Origin: Termitomyces sp. T153
Lineage: Eukaryota > Basidiomycota > Agaricomycetes > Agaricales > Lyophyllaceae
Direction: 5' to 3'
DNA length: 64,000 nt
Assembly: GCA_018296165.2 (NCBI GenBank)
Contig: JACKQL020000002.1
Span: 2,232,001 to 2,296,000, forward strand
Each line of letters begins with the position of its first letter. Position 1 is the stretch's first letter. This document shows positions 10,702 to 20,539 of the stretch, in pieces. Below the pieces are notes generated by a model. It was not told the origin of the DNA. It saw only the letters and a list, made by a program, of their open reading frames with translations, and did no database searches. The position numbers and the translations under genes are program-made.

Positions 10702-10714
10702 TAATATCAAGACT
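10702..10714 (+). promoter_or_regulatory. A2 self-priming primer binding site
   Basis: TAATATCAAGACT begins on the first base after the LTR. It does not begin TGG as tRNA-primed sites usually do, and it pairs perfectly with 10136-10148. Confidence 0.75.
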
Positions 10715-10733
10715 CCCCCTTACCCCATTTTTG

Positions 10734-13244
10734 ATGTCTGCGTTTAACCCTGCGTACAACCCAGTTGGTTACCCAACCAACGCCTACGGCTGGCCCATAT
10801 TGGAAAATTCCTATGCCCCATTCTACTTGGGTCCCTTCGCGGACCAATACGTGCTCCGTCACTGGACCCCTGACCCCAACCAGGTGTTCTACGCCCCCTC
10901 CATCAGCCAGGGAATACCCCCGGGCTGGCGCCGCCCTCCCGCATTCCACGCCGATGGCAACAACCCCCATATCAACCCCGGAGGATACTCCGCAGCACCC
11001 CCCAACCCCGCCTACCTTCCCCCTGCCCATTACTATGCGTACCCAATCCCCGCTGCAGCCCCAGTCCCTCCGGAAACCACGGATAACTATTCCCCACCCC
11101 GCCCACCATTCGCTGTTCAAACCCCTCCTTCTCCTAGGCAGCAAAGGATTGAAGCCTACGCTCAGCAACGCGACGAAGTCCTCTGCTTCCTCTGCCTGTC
11201 CCCTGCAGAATTCGCAAGGCGTACCCGCACCCTCCTTACCAACTTAGGCTACCCCAACACCTCCACAACCCCGGAGGTCTGGGCGGACCGACTCCTCAAC
11301 TTCCACGAACGCTACCTACAAGGGAACCTCCCAGAGAATACGCAAGGCACCCTGGGCCTCGACGACAACTTATGGAACGAGCTCCGCGCCTTGGTCAAAG
11401 AAATCCACACTAGCCTGAACCCCCGCCCCTTCGAAGATCCCCTGGATCCCGCCTGCTCCTTCCACGTGCAACGCGAGGAACCCGTCGGGACACAAAACAA
11501 AGCCCCATCTTCCGTTCCCCGCCAGCAGGAAGAACTCAATGCGGCCTCCAGCATCTTGAGGAATCTCAACCCCGCGGGGGGGTTGTTCGACCAACCCGCC
11601 GCCCACACCCTGGCCCTCTCCGCCCGGCCCCGGGCCAGCTTGGTGCCCAGCATCTTCCAAACCTGGGACCAACCTGCCGTCCCCGAAATCCGCTCCCAAT
11701 GACCGCCCCTACGCGTCAACGACGACAACTGGACCCTCTCCTATATCAACGAGCCGGGCAACTCCGCCGACGAACACCCCCCGCGCAACGGGCCCCAACG
11801 AGACCGACCCCCCCACTTTGACCTCCGCGCCCCTCGTAGCAATGCCCCTCCGCCCCGTCCCAACGCCCCAGTTCCCCCGCAACAGCCCCTGGGCCCCGGG
11901 GCACCCCGACCTCCTCTTTCCGTCAACCCCTCTCGTCCCCCGCCTGCCCCAATGCCTAACCCCCCCAACGACATCAACTATTTCGGACCCCCGAATCCCG
12001 GAGGACCCCCTCCCCCTTGATGGGCCCCAGGACCCGCCCCGAGTAGTGTAGGTCAAAACCCTGGTGGGGGACCACCCAATGGCGGACCCCCGGGAGGATG
12101 GGGCCCGGCGATGGGCAGCTTTCTCCCCAAGCACGGAAACGGAAATAACTACTACTACTACTACAACACCGGACCCCCACCTCGAACTCAAAATTCGCAG
12201 GACAATACCCACGACGCACTGGCCCGGGAAGGAAAGCTCGACATCCAGAAGCCTGAACCCTTCACCGGCCGCAACCCCCGGAAGTGGCGAATCTTCCTGA
12301 CCCAGTGTTTAACTATGTTTCAAGCTAAGCCCATCACTTTTCAGCTTGAGAGCTCACGAGTGGCCTTCGCCACATCATACTTACAGGGCATCGCCTTCGA
12401 CCACTACACCGCGCTACTCCGGTTCGACCCAAACAATCCTGTACTCTCCCATTGGCTTGCTTTCACTCAAGAGTTCTCGAGTAAGTTTGGCGTCTTTGAC
12501 ACCGTAGCAGAGGCGGAGGAAAATCTCTTCAACCTCCGAATGCGCAACAACAAACGCTTCACGACCTTCATCGTACGATTCGAACGAGAGGCCTACGAGA
12601 CCGGCTGGAATTACAACGCCCTCCGGTTTGCCCTCCGTCGTGCCCTGCCCCAACGGATCAAGGACGTCCTTTGCCTCGCGCCCAAACAAACCACCTACGA
12701 TGGGTACAAGGCGCTCGTTACCCAGGTCGACCAACGTTATTGGGAAGATCGCAGCGAAAACACGGCGCCCCGGACCTCGTGGAATACCTCCGGTAACACC
12801 AACTGGCAGGCCAGAGCAACCAATGGCATCCGATCCTCCATCCCCGCCAACCCTGCTAACCCTGCACCCTGCTTCCCCCCGGGCCGCGGAGTCCCCAACA
12901 CTAACCGGCCCCCAGGGCAACGACCACCCGCCCAGCTCAACGCCGCTGACCTCCACGACACCCCAGTACCCCTGGATACCAACCCCGACAATTGCGACGA
13001 CATCCCGGACCCTGCCGATGATCAGGAGGCCCTATGCGCAAACAGGATCCAGGACAGTCAGTGGATCGACGTGCCGGAAGAAATGCAGGAGAAACAACGG
13101 AAGGAGGGCGCGTGCATCCTATGTGGTGAGCAGGGACATTTTATTTGCAGTTGCCCTAAACGACAGGTGATGGGACGCGCCGTGTGGACGATCGACGGAG
13201 AAGACTGCAACTACCAGTTCACGGAAAACAAGTCGGCGGTTTAG
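10734..13244 (+). pseudogene. gag: A2 gag polyprotein with two in-frame TGA codons
   Basis: This is the structural protein that packages the element RNA in cytoplasmic particles. The ATG at 10734 starts MSAFNPAYNPVGYP, the first ATG after the primer site. One frame stays open to TAG 13242-13244 except for TGA at 11700-11702 and 12018-12020, both in contexts that could be former CGA arginine codons. In order it has a Pro/Tyr/Asn-rich N-terminus, a helical region (ERYLQGNLPENTQGTLGLDDN), a Pro-rich linker, a run of five tyrosines at about 12148-12165, capsid with PFTGRNPRKWRIFLTQC and FDHYTALLRFDPNNPVLSHW, and a CCHC knuckle CILCGEQGHFICSC at about 13116-13157. The total is about 836 codons. 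Without readthrough or repair, only the first 322 codons would be made. Pol overlaps its end in another frame. Confidence 0.85.
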
Positions 13245-16200
13245 GTCTGGAAGACGCACTAGACTGCGGACCACACCCCAACGTCTTCTCCGCCCCAGCC
13301 ACACTCCTCCGCGCAATGATGCTCGCCTCGGACAACCCCCCAGCACACCTCCCCTCCCACTCCTCCACAAACCTCCTCCTCCGCACCACTCTCCCCTTCA
13401 CCGACAAACCCGTCCCCACACTAGTCGACAGCGGTGCCACCAATAACTTTGTTGACGAATCCCTGGCAGCACTCGCCCCACAACCCCTCCGCCGTCTTCC
13501 CGCCCCGATCCCCCTCAAACTCTTTGACGGAGACTCTACCCCAGCGGGAGACATCACTCATTGCCTAGAAACGACCCTGACCTTCGCCGACGGACAACAG
13601 CAAGAACTCCGGCTACTCGTCACAAAATTACACCCCTCCGCCCCCGTCGTCTTAGGGTTCTCATGGCTCCGCTCCACCAATCCCCGCGTCGATTGGCCCA
13701 GTCTCACCCTACGCCTCGACCGGGACAACCCCGCCGATTCCGGACTGGTAACCTTCCATGTCCCACCCCCCTACGAGAGCTCCGAGGCCACAATCAACCA
13801 ACCCCGGACTCCGCCGCAACTTCGCTCTAGGTCTGCGCGATTGTTCGTCATCTATGTCTGACTTGGCGGCTCGCTCAAGGAACTTCCCGCCCTCGTAGAC
13901 AGCGGCGCCTCCGGTGTCTTCGTCAGCAACCAACTCGACCTCCAACGCAACGACCTCGACAAACCCCTCGAGCTCCAACTCTTCGATGGGAGCCCCGCCA
14001 CGACAAGAATCACGCAGTACCACAACAACACCCTCACCCTTGATAACGACCTGCAGTTCCAGGCCCAACTCCTTGTTACCCGACTACCCCCGTCGACCCC
14101 GATCGTGCTCGGACTCCCGTGGCTGCGAGACATCAACCCAGACATCAACTGGAAGAACCTTACCATGCAATTCCCCGGCCCCAAAGCGAGCTTAGCAGCC
14201 GCCATCCACCTCTGCTTCCAGCCTATCCCGGACCCCGACGCCACCCCGGATCCGACTGCTACACCTACGGGACCCAGCCCCGTCGACTCCAGAAACCTTG
14301 ACATTAAAATCATCGGCGCCGTCCCCTTCGCGCGCCTCCTACGAGAAGGCACCCCCGCCTTCCAGTTGCAAGTCACTCCAGCTCTACTGGAGGAATACCT
14401 CTGCGCAGGGACTACCATGCCAGAAAAGAAGACAGAGGAACAGATCCTATCCGAAGTAGTTCCCCCGGAGTATCATAAGTTTGCTGACGTGTTCTCCGAA
14501 GGAAGTGCCAAGGAGCTCCCTTTGCACCGCTCCTACGACCACCAGATCGACCTCGAAGAAGGCACCTCACCCCCGTTTGGCAAGATCTACAACATGTCCG
14601 AAATCGAGCTCCGGGCCCTGAAGGAATACCTCGACGACATGCTCGGCAAAGGTTTCATACGTCCCTCGATCTCCGCGGCTGGTGCTCCGGTTTTGTTTGC
14701 CAAGAAAAAAGACGGATCCCTCCGACTCTGTGTGGATTATCGGGGACTCAACAAAGTCACCAAGAAGAACCGGTACCCCCTCCCCTTAATCGGAGACCTT
14801 GTTGATCGCCTTCGCAGCGCCAAGATTTATATGAAAATCGACCTTCGTTCCGGCTACAACAACGTCCGGATCGCCCCGGGGCATGAGTGGAAGACCGCCT
14901 TTTGCACCTGCTACGGCCTCTTTGAGTATCTCGTAATGCCCTTTGGAATGACTAACTCCCCCGCCACCTTCCAGTACTTCATGAATGACATCTTTCACGA
15001 CATGAACGATGTCTTTGTCATCGTATATTTGGACGATATCCTGATCTACTCGAATTTGCCGGCGGAGCATTTGGAGCACGTCCGCCGTGTCCTGGAACGA
15101 CTCCAAGAGTATCACCTTCATGCTAAACCCGAAAAGTGCTCATTCCACACAGCGGAAGTTGAATATCTCGGGGTCATCGTCACCCCTGACGGTGTGCGCA
15201 TGGACCCCGCCAAGGTTGACGCGATACTCAACTGGCCCTCCCCGCGGAACGTCAAGGAGGTACAGTCATTCTTGGGGTTTGCTAACTTCTATTGCCGCTT
15301 CATCGACAACTACTCCGGAATCACCAAACCCCTCAACCGGCTCACAAGGAAGGACACCCCTTGGGATTGGGACAGCAAGTGCCAGGGTGTATTCCTCCTC
15401 CTGAAGAAGGCCTTCACCTCCGCTCCGGTCCTCCGCCATTTTGACCCCTCCCTACCGATCATGCTTGAATGTGACGCCTCCGACTACGCTATTGCCGGGA
15501 TACTCTCCCAGTCAAACTCGGAGGGCAAGGATCTCCGCCCCGTCACCTTCTACACCCGATCGATGATCCCAGTGGAACTCAACTACGACATTTACGACAA
15601 GGAACTCCTCGCGATCGTCGAGGCCTTTCGTCAGTGGTGGGCCTACCTCGAAGGGTCCACGCACCGCATCCAAGTCTACTCCGATCACAACAACCTGCAA
15701 TACTTCACAACCACGAAACAGCTCAGCCGCCGCCAGGCTCGATGGTCCGAAACCCTTTCGGAGTACGATTTTACCATTCACTACCGCCCCGGGCGACTCG
15801 GCGCAAAGCCCGACGCCCTCACTCGGAGACCCGACATGTATCCAAAGAAATCGTTCAAAACCGAACGAAATGCATTCAACCATCAAGTGGTAATCCCACC
15901 CGAACATCTACATGCCGTGCTGATTTTAAACGAAGAAGGAATCCTCCAGCAAATCAGGAATTCACCCCCGGACCCCTTCTTCAACCAGCACGACCCCCGC
16001 AACAACCCCGACGAGTCGAGCGTAGACAACCCCTTTTCGCTATCCCCGGACCACCGCCTGCTGCTCCGAAGTGGACGAATCTACGCCCCGGACCACAAGT
16101 CCATTCGCCTCGACATACTCCGGCAGCACCACGATCACAAACTCCGGGGGCACCCGGGAATTCGTAAGACCCTTCAACTCATCTCCCGGACTTATTTTTG

Positions 16201-17395
16201 GCCAGGAATGAAGAAGGACATCACGCGATACGTGAAGGCCTGCGAACCCTGCCTACGGGCCAAAGTCCCCCGCCATCGCCCCCACGGATTACTGAAACCC
16301 CTCCCCGTCGGTCGCCGCCCCTGGTCCTCAATATCGATGGATCATATCGTCGAACTCCCCGACTCCAAAGGTTTCGACGCAATTCTCGTCGTCGTCTGCC
16401 GCCTTACCAAGCAAGCCCTCTTTATTCCCTGCCACACCACTGACACCGCCCCGGATTTCGCCAAACTATTTCTAGAACACGTATTCTCCAAACACGGACT
16501 TCCCGACGACATCGTCTCTGACCGTGGACCCCTATTCGTATCTCATTTCTGGCAATTGCTGTGCAAGGCACTTGAGATCAAAACCAGCCTCTCTACCGCC
16601 TACCACCCGGAAACCGACGGGCAAACCGAGCGCGTAAACCAGACGTTAGAACAGTATCTTTGCCTCTACGTTAACTATTTACAGAACGACTGGCGCGCGG
16701 AGCTCCCCCTCGCCGAATTCACCTACAACAACACGCCTCACTCCGCCACCGGAGTTTCCCCCTTTTACGCCAACAAGGGCTACAATCCCCGACTCACGCT
16801 GTCCCTCAAGGACATCCCCTCCCACGTGGCCCACGAAGTCGCCGAGGACCTCCGATCCCTCCACCAATTCCTCCGGGACAAGATCGACACCGCCAACCGA
16901 GCCTACTCCAAGCACGCCGACGCCCGTCGCCAGCCGACCCCCGACTGGCCCCCCGGCACCTTGGTCTGGCTCGACCGACGAAATCTTAAGACCCGGAGGC
17001 CTTCTATCAAACTCGACCACAAACGCCTTGGCCCATTCAAGATCCTCCGGAAGGTCTCCACCCACGCTTACAAGCTCGACCTGCCTCCGGGTCTGAAGGG
17101 CCTCCACCCTGTGTTCCACGTTCGACTCCTTGAAAGGCACGCTCCAGACCCCTTCCCCGGCCAACGCCCCAGCCGACCGCCCCCCGTCGAAGTCGAGGAC
17201 GAGTATCACTACGAGGTCGACGAGATCCTCGACTCCCAGGTAGTTCGCGGCCGACTCCAGTACTTGGTCCGCTGGAAGGGCTACGGACCTGAGGACAATA
17301 CGTGGGAACCCCGAAAGAACCTCGACAGGGCCCCCGACGAACTCCGGGACTTCCACCGACGGAATCCCGCCAAGCCCCGGAACCCCCGGGACTGA
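13184..17395 (+). CDS. pol: A2 pol: tandem proteases, RT, RNase H, integrase, chromodomain
   Basis: This replication polyprotein is one frame of about 1400 codons with a single TGA at 13859-13861. Domains in order: protease 1 (DSGA at about 13427, VVLGFSWLR); protease 2 (DSGA at about 13898, IVLGLPWLR); RT with [31 protein letters not shown] and YLDD at 15026-15037; RNase H with [15 protein letters not shown] and YSDHNNL; integrase with an HHCC finger (about 16120-16256) and catalytic D 16340, D 16520, E 16628, a D-x59-D-x35-E spacing; a GPF module (RLGPFKIL); and a C-terminal chromodomain ([27 protein letters not shown], about 17209-17335) that would target insertion to modified chromatin. 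It overlaps gag by up to 60 nt in the -1 frame, so ribosomal frameshifting is likely. The given start is the first ATG of the frame, not necessarily used. The TGA between the proteases needs readthrough or is an inactivating mutation. Confidence 0.9.
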
Positions 17396-17625
17396 CCCAA
17401 CACAGATGGCAATAGTGGGCGTAACCCCTGCCTCTGGGTTCACCAGGGATTCAACTCCCACCAATACTCTCCTACGTGTTTCCACTTACTCCTCTCCTCG
17501 CTCTATCTGAAACTCCCCACACTCAGCAGAAGGTCCGAAGACTGTATAGGAGCAAGTAGTGTACAGGTATATACTCGAACAAGAAATGGGCAGGGAACGG
17601 GTCAGCGACGGGGTCCGAATTCCCC
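17396..17625. other. Gap between convergent pol and antisense gene
   Basis: 230 bp between the pol stop and the stop of the opposite-strand gene. I see no coding frame supported by homology in other copies. It probably holds both 3' untranslated ends. Confidence 0.5.
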
Positions 17626-19321
17626 TCACTCTCCCTCCTCCTCCGACCCCAACCCCGCTACCCTTCCCACCATGAACACCTCCAACTGTGCCACTACCGC
17701 CGCCAGAACCTCGGGTTGCCCGGGGAGCGGTTCCCCCACGTCCGTCGCTATCTCCCACCACACCCCGGGGTCTGCCGTCGCCCTTTGCCGATGCCCTGCC
17801 AACAGGCGCCCCATCTGCGTAACCCCTTGACCCAACTCCGGCGGAAGGTCCCCGGGCATCCTCGCCAACCCATCATGGATGGACCCCAGCGCTGCTGACG
17901 CTCCGTCGAGAAGGATGCGATGCTCCCGGGCCCAGTCTGTGGAACCTGAATCAGCGCTTAGGGGAAGAAAGCGGGAAGACCACTCACGAAGCACTCCTCA
18001 CCGGCCCAAGGACGCCTCGTTAGCGAGCCACTCCTCCCGCCGCCGCGCCCTCTCTGCCGCCGCCCAGACTTCCCCAGCGCTGGAACCCTGCTGAGTCTCC
18101 CGCACCCCTGAGCCTCCTGCCTGCTGCGTCGCCACCTCTGCCGCCTCCACCTGCGCCTGCAAATGCACCATCCACACCTCCAACTCCTGCAGATGAGATA
18201 ATCGCTCCGCGGCAGTCCCAATGGCAACGTCCTTGTCTTTCTGCACCAGGTCCCGTTCCCTCCGAACCCCGTCCAACTCCCGTCGAGCCCCGTCCCTCTC
18301 CTCCCGTACCCCCTGAATCTCCTCCTCACGTACGACCAACAACCGTTCCAAGCCCTCTACCCGACGCCACAGATAGGCCTCCGCAACCGACCACGACCTG
18401 TCCGCAGACTGCTCAACGGGGGCTCCGGACATAGGGGAATACACCACGGAACCAGGGGGGCCCCCCATCACCTGCTCGCCCCGCGCCCGCTTACTGGGAC
18501 CCGCCTCAGGTGAAGGGGACGCCCTCCGTTTCCCTTTCTCCTGCCGGGAAGGGGCCCCCTCCTTCCGTCCACCCCGCGGAGGGCCCACCTTCATGACAGG
18601 CGCGCTGACCCGTTCCCCTTCCCCAGCCCCGGAGCCCCTCCCCAACACCCTGCCCTTCCGTCCTTCCTCCAGCTGCGCTGCGACCCAACCCTGGTCCCAC
18701 CCTTGCTCTGCCGCGACGCAAACAGCCCGCCAACTCAGGGTGATGGAGCACTTCTCGTGCCGCGAACGGCACGGAAGGCACACCGACGTGTCCCGCCGTA
18801 CTCCCGATGCCGGTTCCTCAAACTCACACTGCTCCCCTCGTCGGGTACAAGACGCACACTGCAGGGGCATGTTAGTCCAGGAGACATGAAGCTAAGTGGC
18901 CACTCACCGGAGCCGCCGCCTGACACCACTCGAGAGTGGGGGGACCCCTCGCCCGACCCACCGCCTCGGCAAACTGCTCCGGCGTCACCTCCGCCTGGAC
19001 CACCCTCAAACCCTCTGGGACAAGCTGGACCACCCCTGGGCAAATGCCAGACTTGGAACGCGTAGAAGTGACCACGCCTGCCGGGGGCTGCGTCGCATCC
19101 GCACCAGACGGTGGCCCTGAGGGACCAGCCACGGCCGCGGACAACTCTGCAAAGGGACGATCAGTGTCCTGGGGTACATGGAATGGGCCGCACTCACAAC
19201 TACGGTACATCGCCTTGACCTGACGGCGATCTCAGCGACCCTCCGAATCTTTGGAGGACGACGGCTGGGAAGGCGGGGACGGTGACCTAGATGCTGTGGG
19301 AGAATAAGCTGAAGAAGACAT
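17626..19321 (-). CDS. A2 antisense accessory gene: six-cysteine cluster and coiled-coil protein
   Basis: This lies on the strand opposite pol, between pol and the 3' LTR, and reads away from that LTR. Model: exon 1 19321-18908 (138 codons, MSSSAYSPTASRSPSPP; one TGA at 19234-19232), a 49-nt intron 18907-18859 (GTGAGT, CTAAC, CTGCAG), exon 2 18858-17988, a 51-nt intron 17987-17937 (GTGAGT to CACAG), exon 3 17936-17626. All joins keep frame. The protein is about 531 residues: Ser/Pro N-terminus, a C-x-C segment (YRSCECG), then C-x2-C-x6-C-x15-C-x2-C-x6-C starting at residue 139, similar to a fungal Zn2Cys6 cluster with a long loop. After that come a basic Ser/Pro stretch (KRRASPSPEAGPSKRARG), a long coiled coil (RRVEGLERLLVVREEEIQGV..., about 70 residues) and a helical end. 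A second TGA precedes intron 2. Decayed copies (50826-52336, 53607-54063) keep the cysteines. A nuclear DNA- or chromatin-binding role is inference. Confidence 0.75.
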
Positions 19322-19521
19322 TGCAACAAGCTGGCGGACTCCTGGGTGCGTCCACCCCTTTTAATAAGTTAAGAAGGGGCCCCTGACAAACGGCGGCCGC
19401 ACCTCGACTTCCTTCCCCACGCTGCCGCCGCTTGCTGCGGTTTGATCAATATTGATCAACTTCGATTCCCACGCCCTACCGGTCCCCGACTCGCTCCCCA
19501 CGTCTCGAGGGTCTCGACACT
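19322..19521. other. Upstream region of the antisense gene, next to the 3' LTR
   Basis: About 200 bp between the antisense start codon and the polypurine tract, including a TTGATCAATATTGATCAA palindrome at 19442-19459. This must contain the antisense gene's promoter unless transcription starts inside the 3' LTR. The related copies at 52337-52535 and 54064-54264 keep the TTGAT(C/T)AATATT core. Confidence 0.45.
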
Positions 19522-19534
19522 GAAGGGGGGGTGA
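19521..19534 (+). promoter_or_regulatory. A2 polypurine tract
   Basis: TGAAGGGGGGGTGA directly precedes the 3' LTR and would prime plus-strand synthesis. Equivalent purine runs precede the A LTRs at 52548 and 54276. Confidence 0.7.
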
Positions 19535-20534
19535 TGTCACGACCCGCTCCCTAGCTCCCTAGACACTGCTCTCAACCCCTCCCGATTTCCCGCCTAACTC
19601 CCCGGGACCCCGCCCACACTTTCGACGCCCACACTGGACAACTCCGACGCTCCTCCGGCAAACCCCGATGGCAACTCCCTCTCCGTAGCCATCAACACCC
19701 CCTCAAAACCTTCCCCCACCGTTCCTGGCCATGTCATACGTCCCTGACCCCCTACCCTAGTTTACCCGACCCGTCCCGGAGTGTCACAACGTCCCCGGAG
19801 CAGCTGCGCCCCCAACTGATCCCATCAGAATACAGCCGCGGCCCGACCTTGGGTTGTACCCGACACCCGTCGACTCAGCACAGCTCCGTCAACCCCCGCC
19901 ATCATATCTGCCGCCTCGGAGGCACCCAGTAGTCGGTATATAAGTCATAGAATAACTCCTCGAACTTTAGTCTTGATATTACATTTTACCGGTTTCCCAT
20001 GTTTCGTCTCTCGTCTTGTCTCTATTTCTGTTTCTAGGCTTTGAATTTATCTTTTCTCAGTCTCGTCTCGTCTCCGTCTCGTCTCGACTGTACATACTTC
20101 CTTTGTTTCTCTGAAGTTCCCTTGCTCTCTACGTCAGTACAAACTCCGCGCACGTGCCACGACCTAAACATTATTAACAACAACTCCGGACCTCGCTACC
20201 CGCTCGGCCCCGGAAACCACCAAGCCCCGGTCATCCCCTGTCCAACTCCGACCCCGCTCCCCATCAACCGAGAAGCCTCCGCCTACCCCACAAATCTACT
20301 TGTGCACCCACTAACTAGCCCTGACACCCGCCCTGGGTCAACAACCAGTACCTCCAGTCTTAGACCCCTCCAAATCACTCAGGACTTACTCGGGCCGCTC
20401 TCCCTAGGGGCCCCTCGCAAGCTTTCCCCACCTCCGCTCCAACACCAGACGCCCGGTTATAAGCGCAGGACATCGCGTCCGCCTAGTAAGGACTCGCCAG
20501 TGTACTGAGCCCCCGTCATCAGCGGAACCTGACA
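19535..20534 (+). repeat. A2 3' LTR
   Basis: A 1000-bp LTR, TGTCACGACCCG...GGAACCTGACA, matching the 5' LTR base for base except about 26 substitutions by eye, and followed by the target duplication CAACC at 20535-20539. Confidence 0.92.
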
Positions 20535-20539
20535 CAACC

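Larger units (their letters stand above)
9702..20534 (+). mobile_element. A2: complete family A gypsy retrotransposon (youngest copy)
   Basis: This 10,833-bp element has two 1000-bp LTRs (9702-10701 and 19535-20534), a self-complementary primer site, gag, pol with two proteases and a chromodomain, an antisense accessory gene, a polypurine tract, and a perfect 5-bp target duplication CAACC (9697-9701 and 20535-20539). It lies in the same orientation inside the protease region of the older relative A1. My manual comparison of the LTRs gives about 26 differences in 1000 bp, all but one transitions and most at CpG. The element is GC- and CpG-rich next to its decayed surroundings. Four in-frame TGA codons (two in gag, one in pol, one late in the antisense gene), plus another TGA early in the antisense gene, mean it is probably no longer autonomous. 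Confidence 0.92.

Noticed and set aside
12018..12020. TGA codons at the same positions in A1 and A2 (gag 12018 and pol 13859), and in A2/A5 and B1/B2 accessory genes, as a sign of programmed UGA readthrough or recoding.
   Set aside because: The older copies have had nearly every CGA turned into TGA by CpG decay, so any TGA in the younger copy is expected to be TGA in the older one too. Shared position is not evidence here; only young intact copies could show it.
11709..12212. 167-codon minus-strand frame opposite A2 gag.
   Set aside because: Gly/Val/Arg-rich shadow of the Pro-rich gag linker, with VVVVV from the TAC run.
16679..17485. 268-codon minus-strand open frame under A2 integrase and chromodomain.
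   Set aside because: Antisense shadow of the intact pol gene in GC-rich DNA; no such frame in A1 and no introns or motifs, unlike the real antisense gene downstream.
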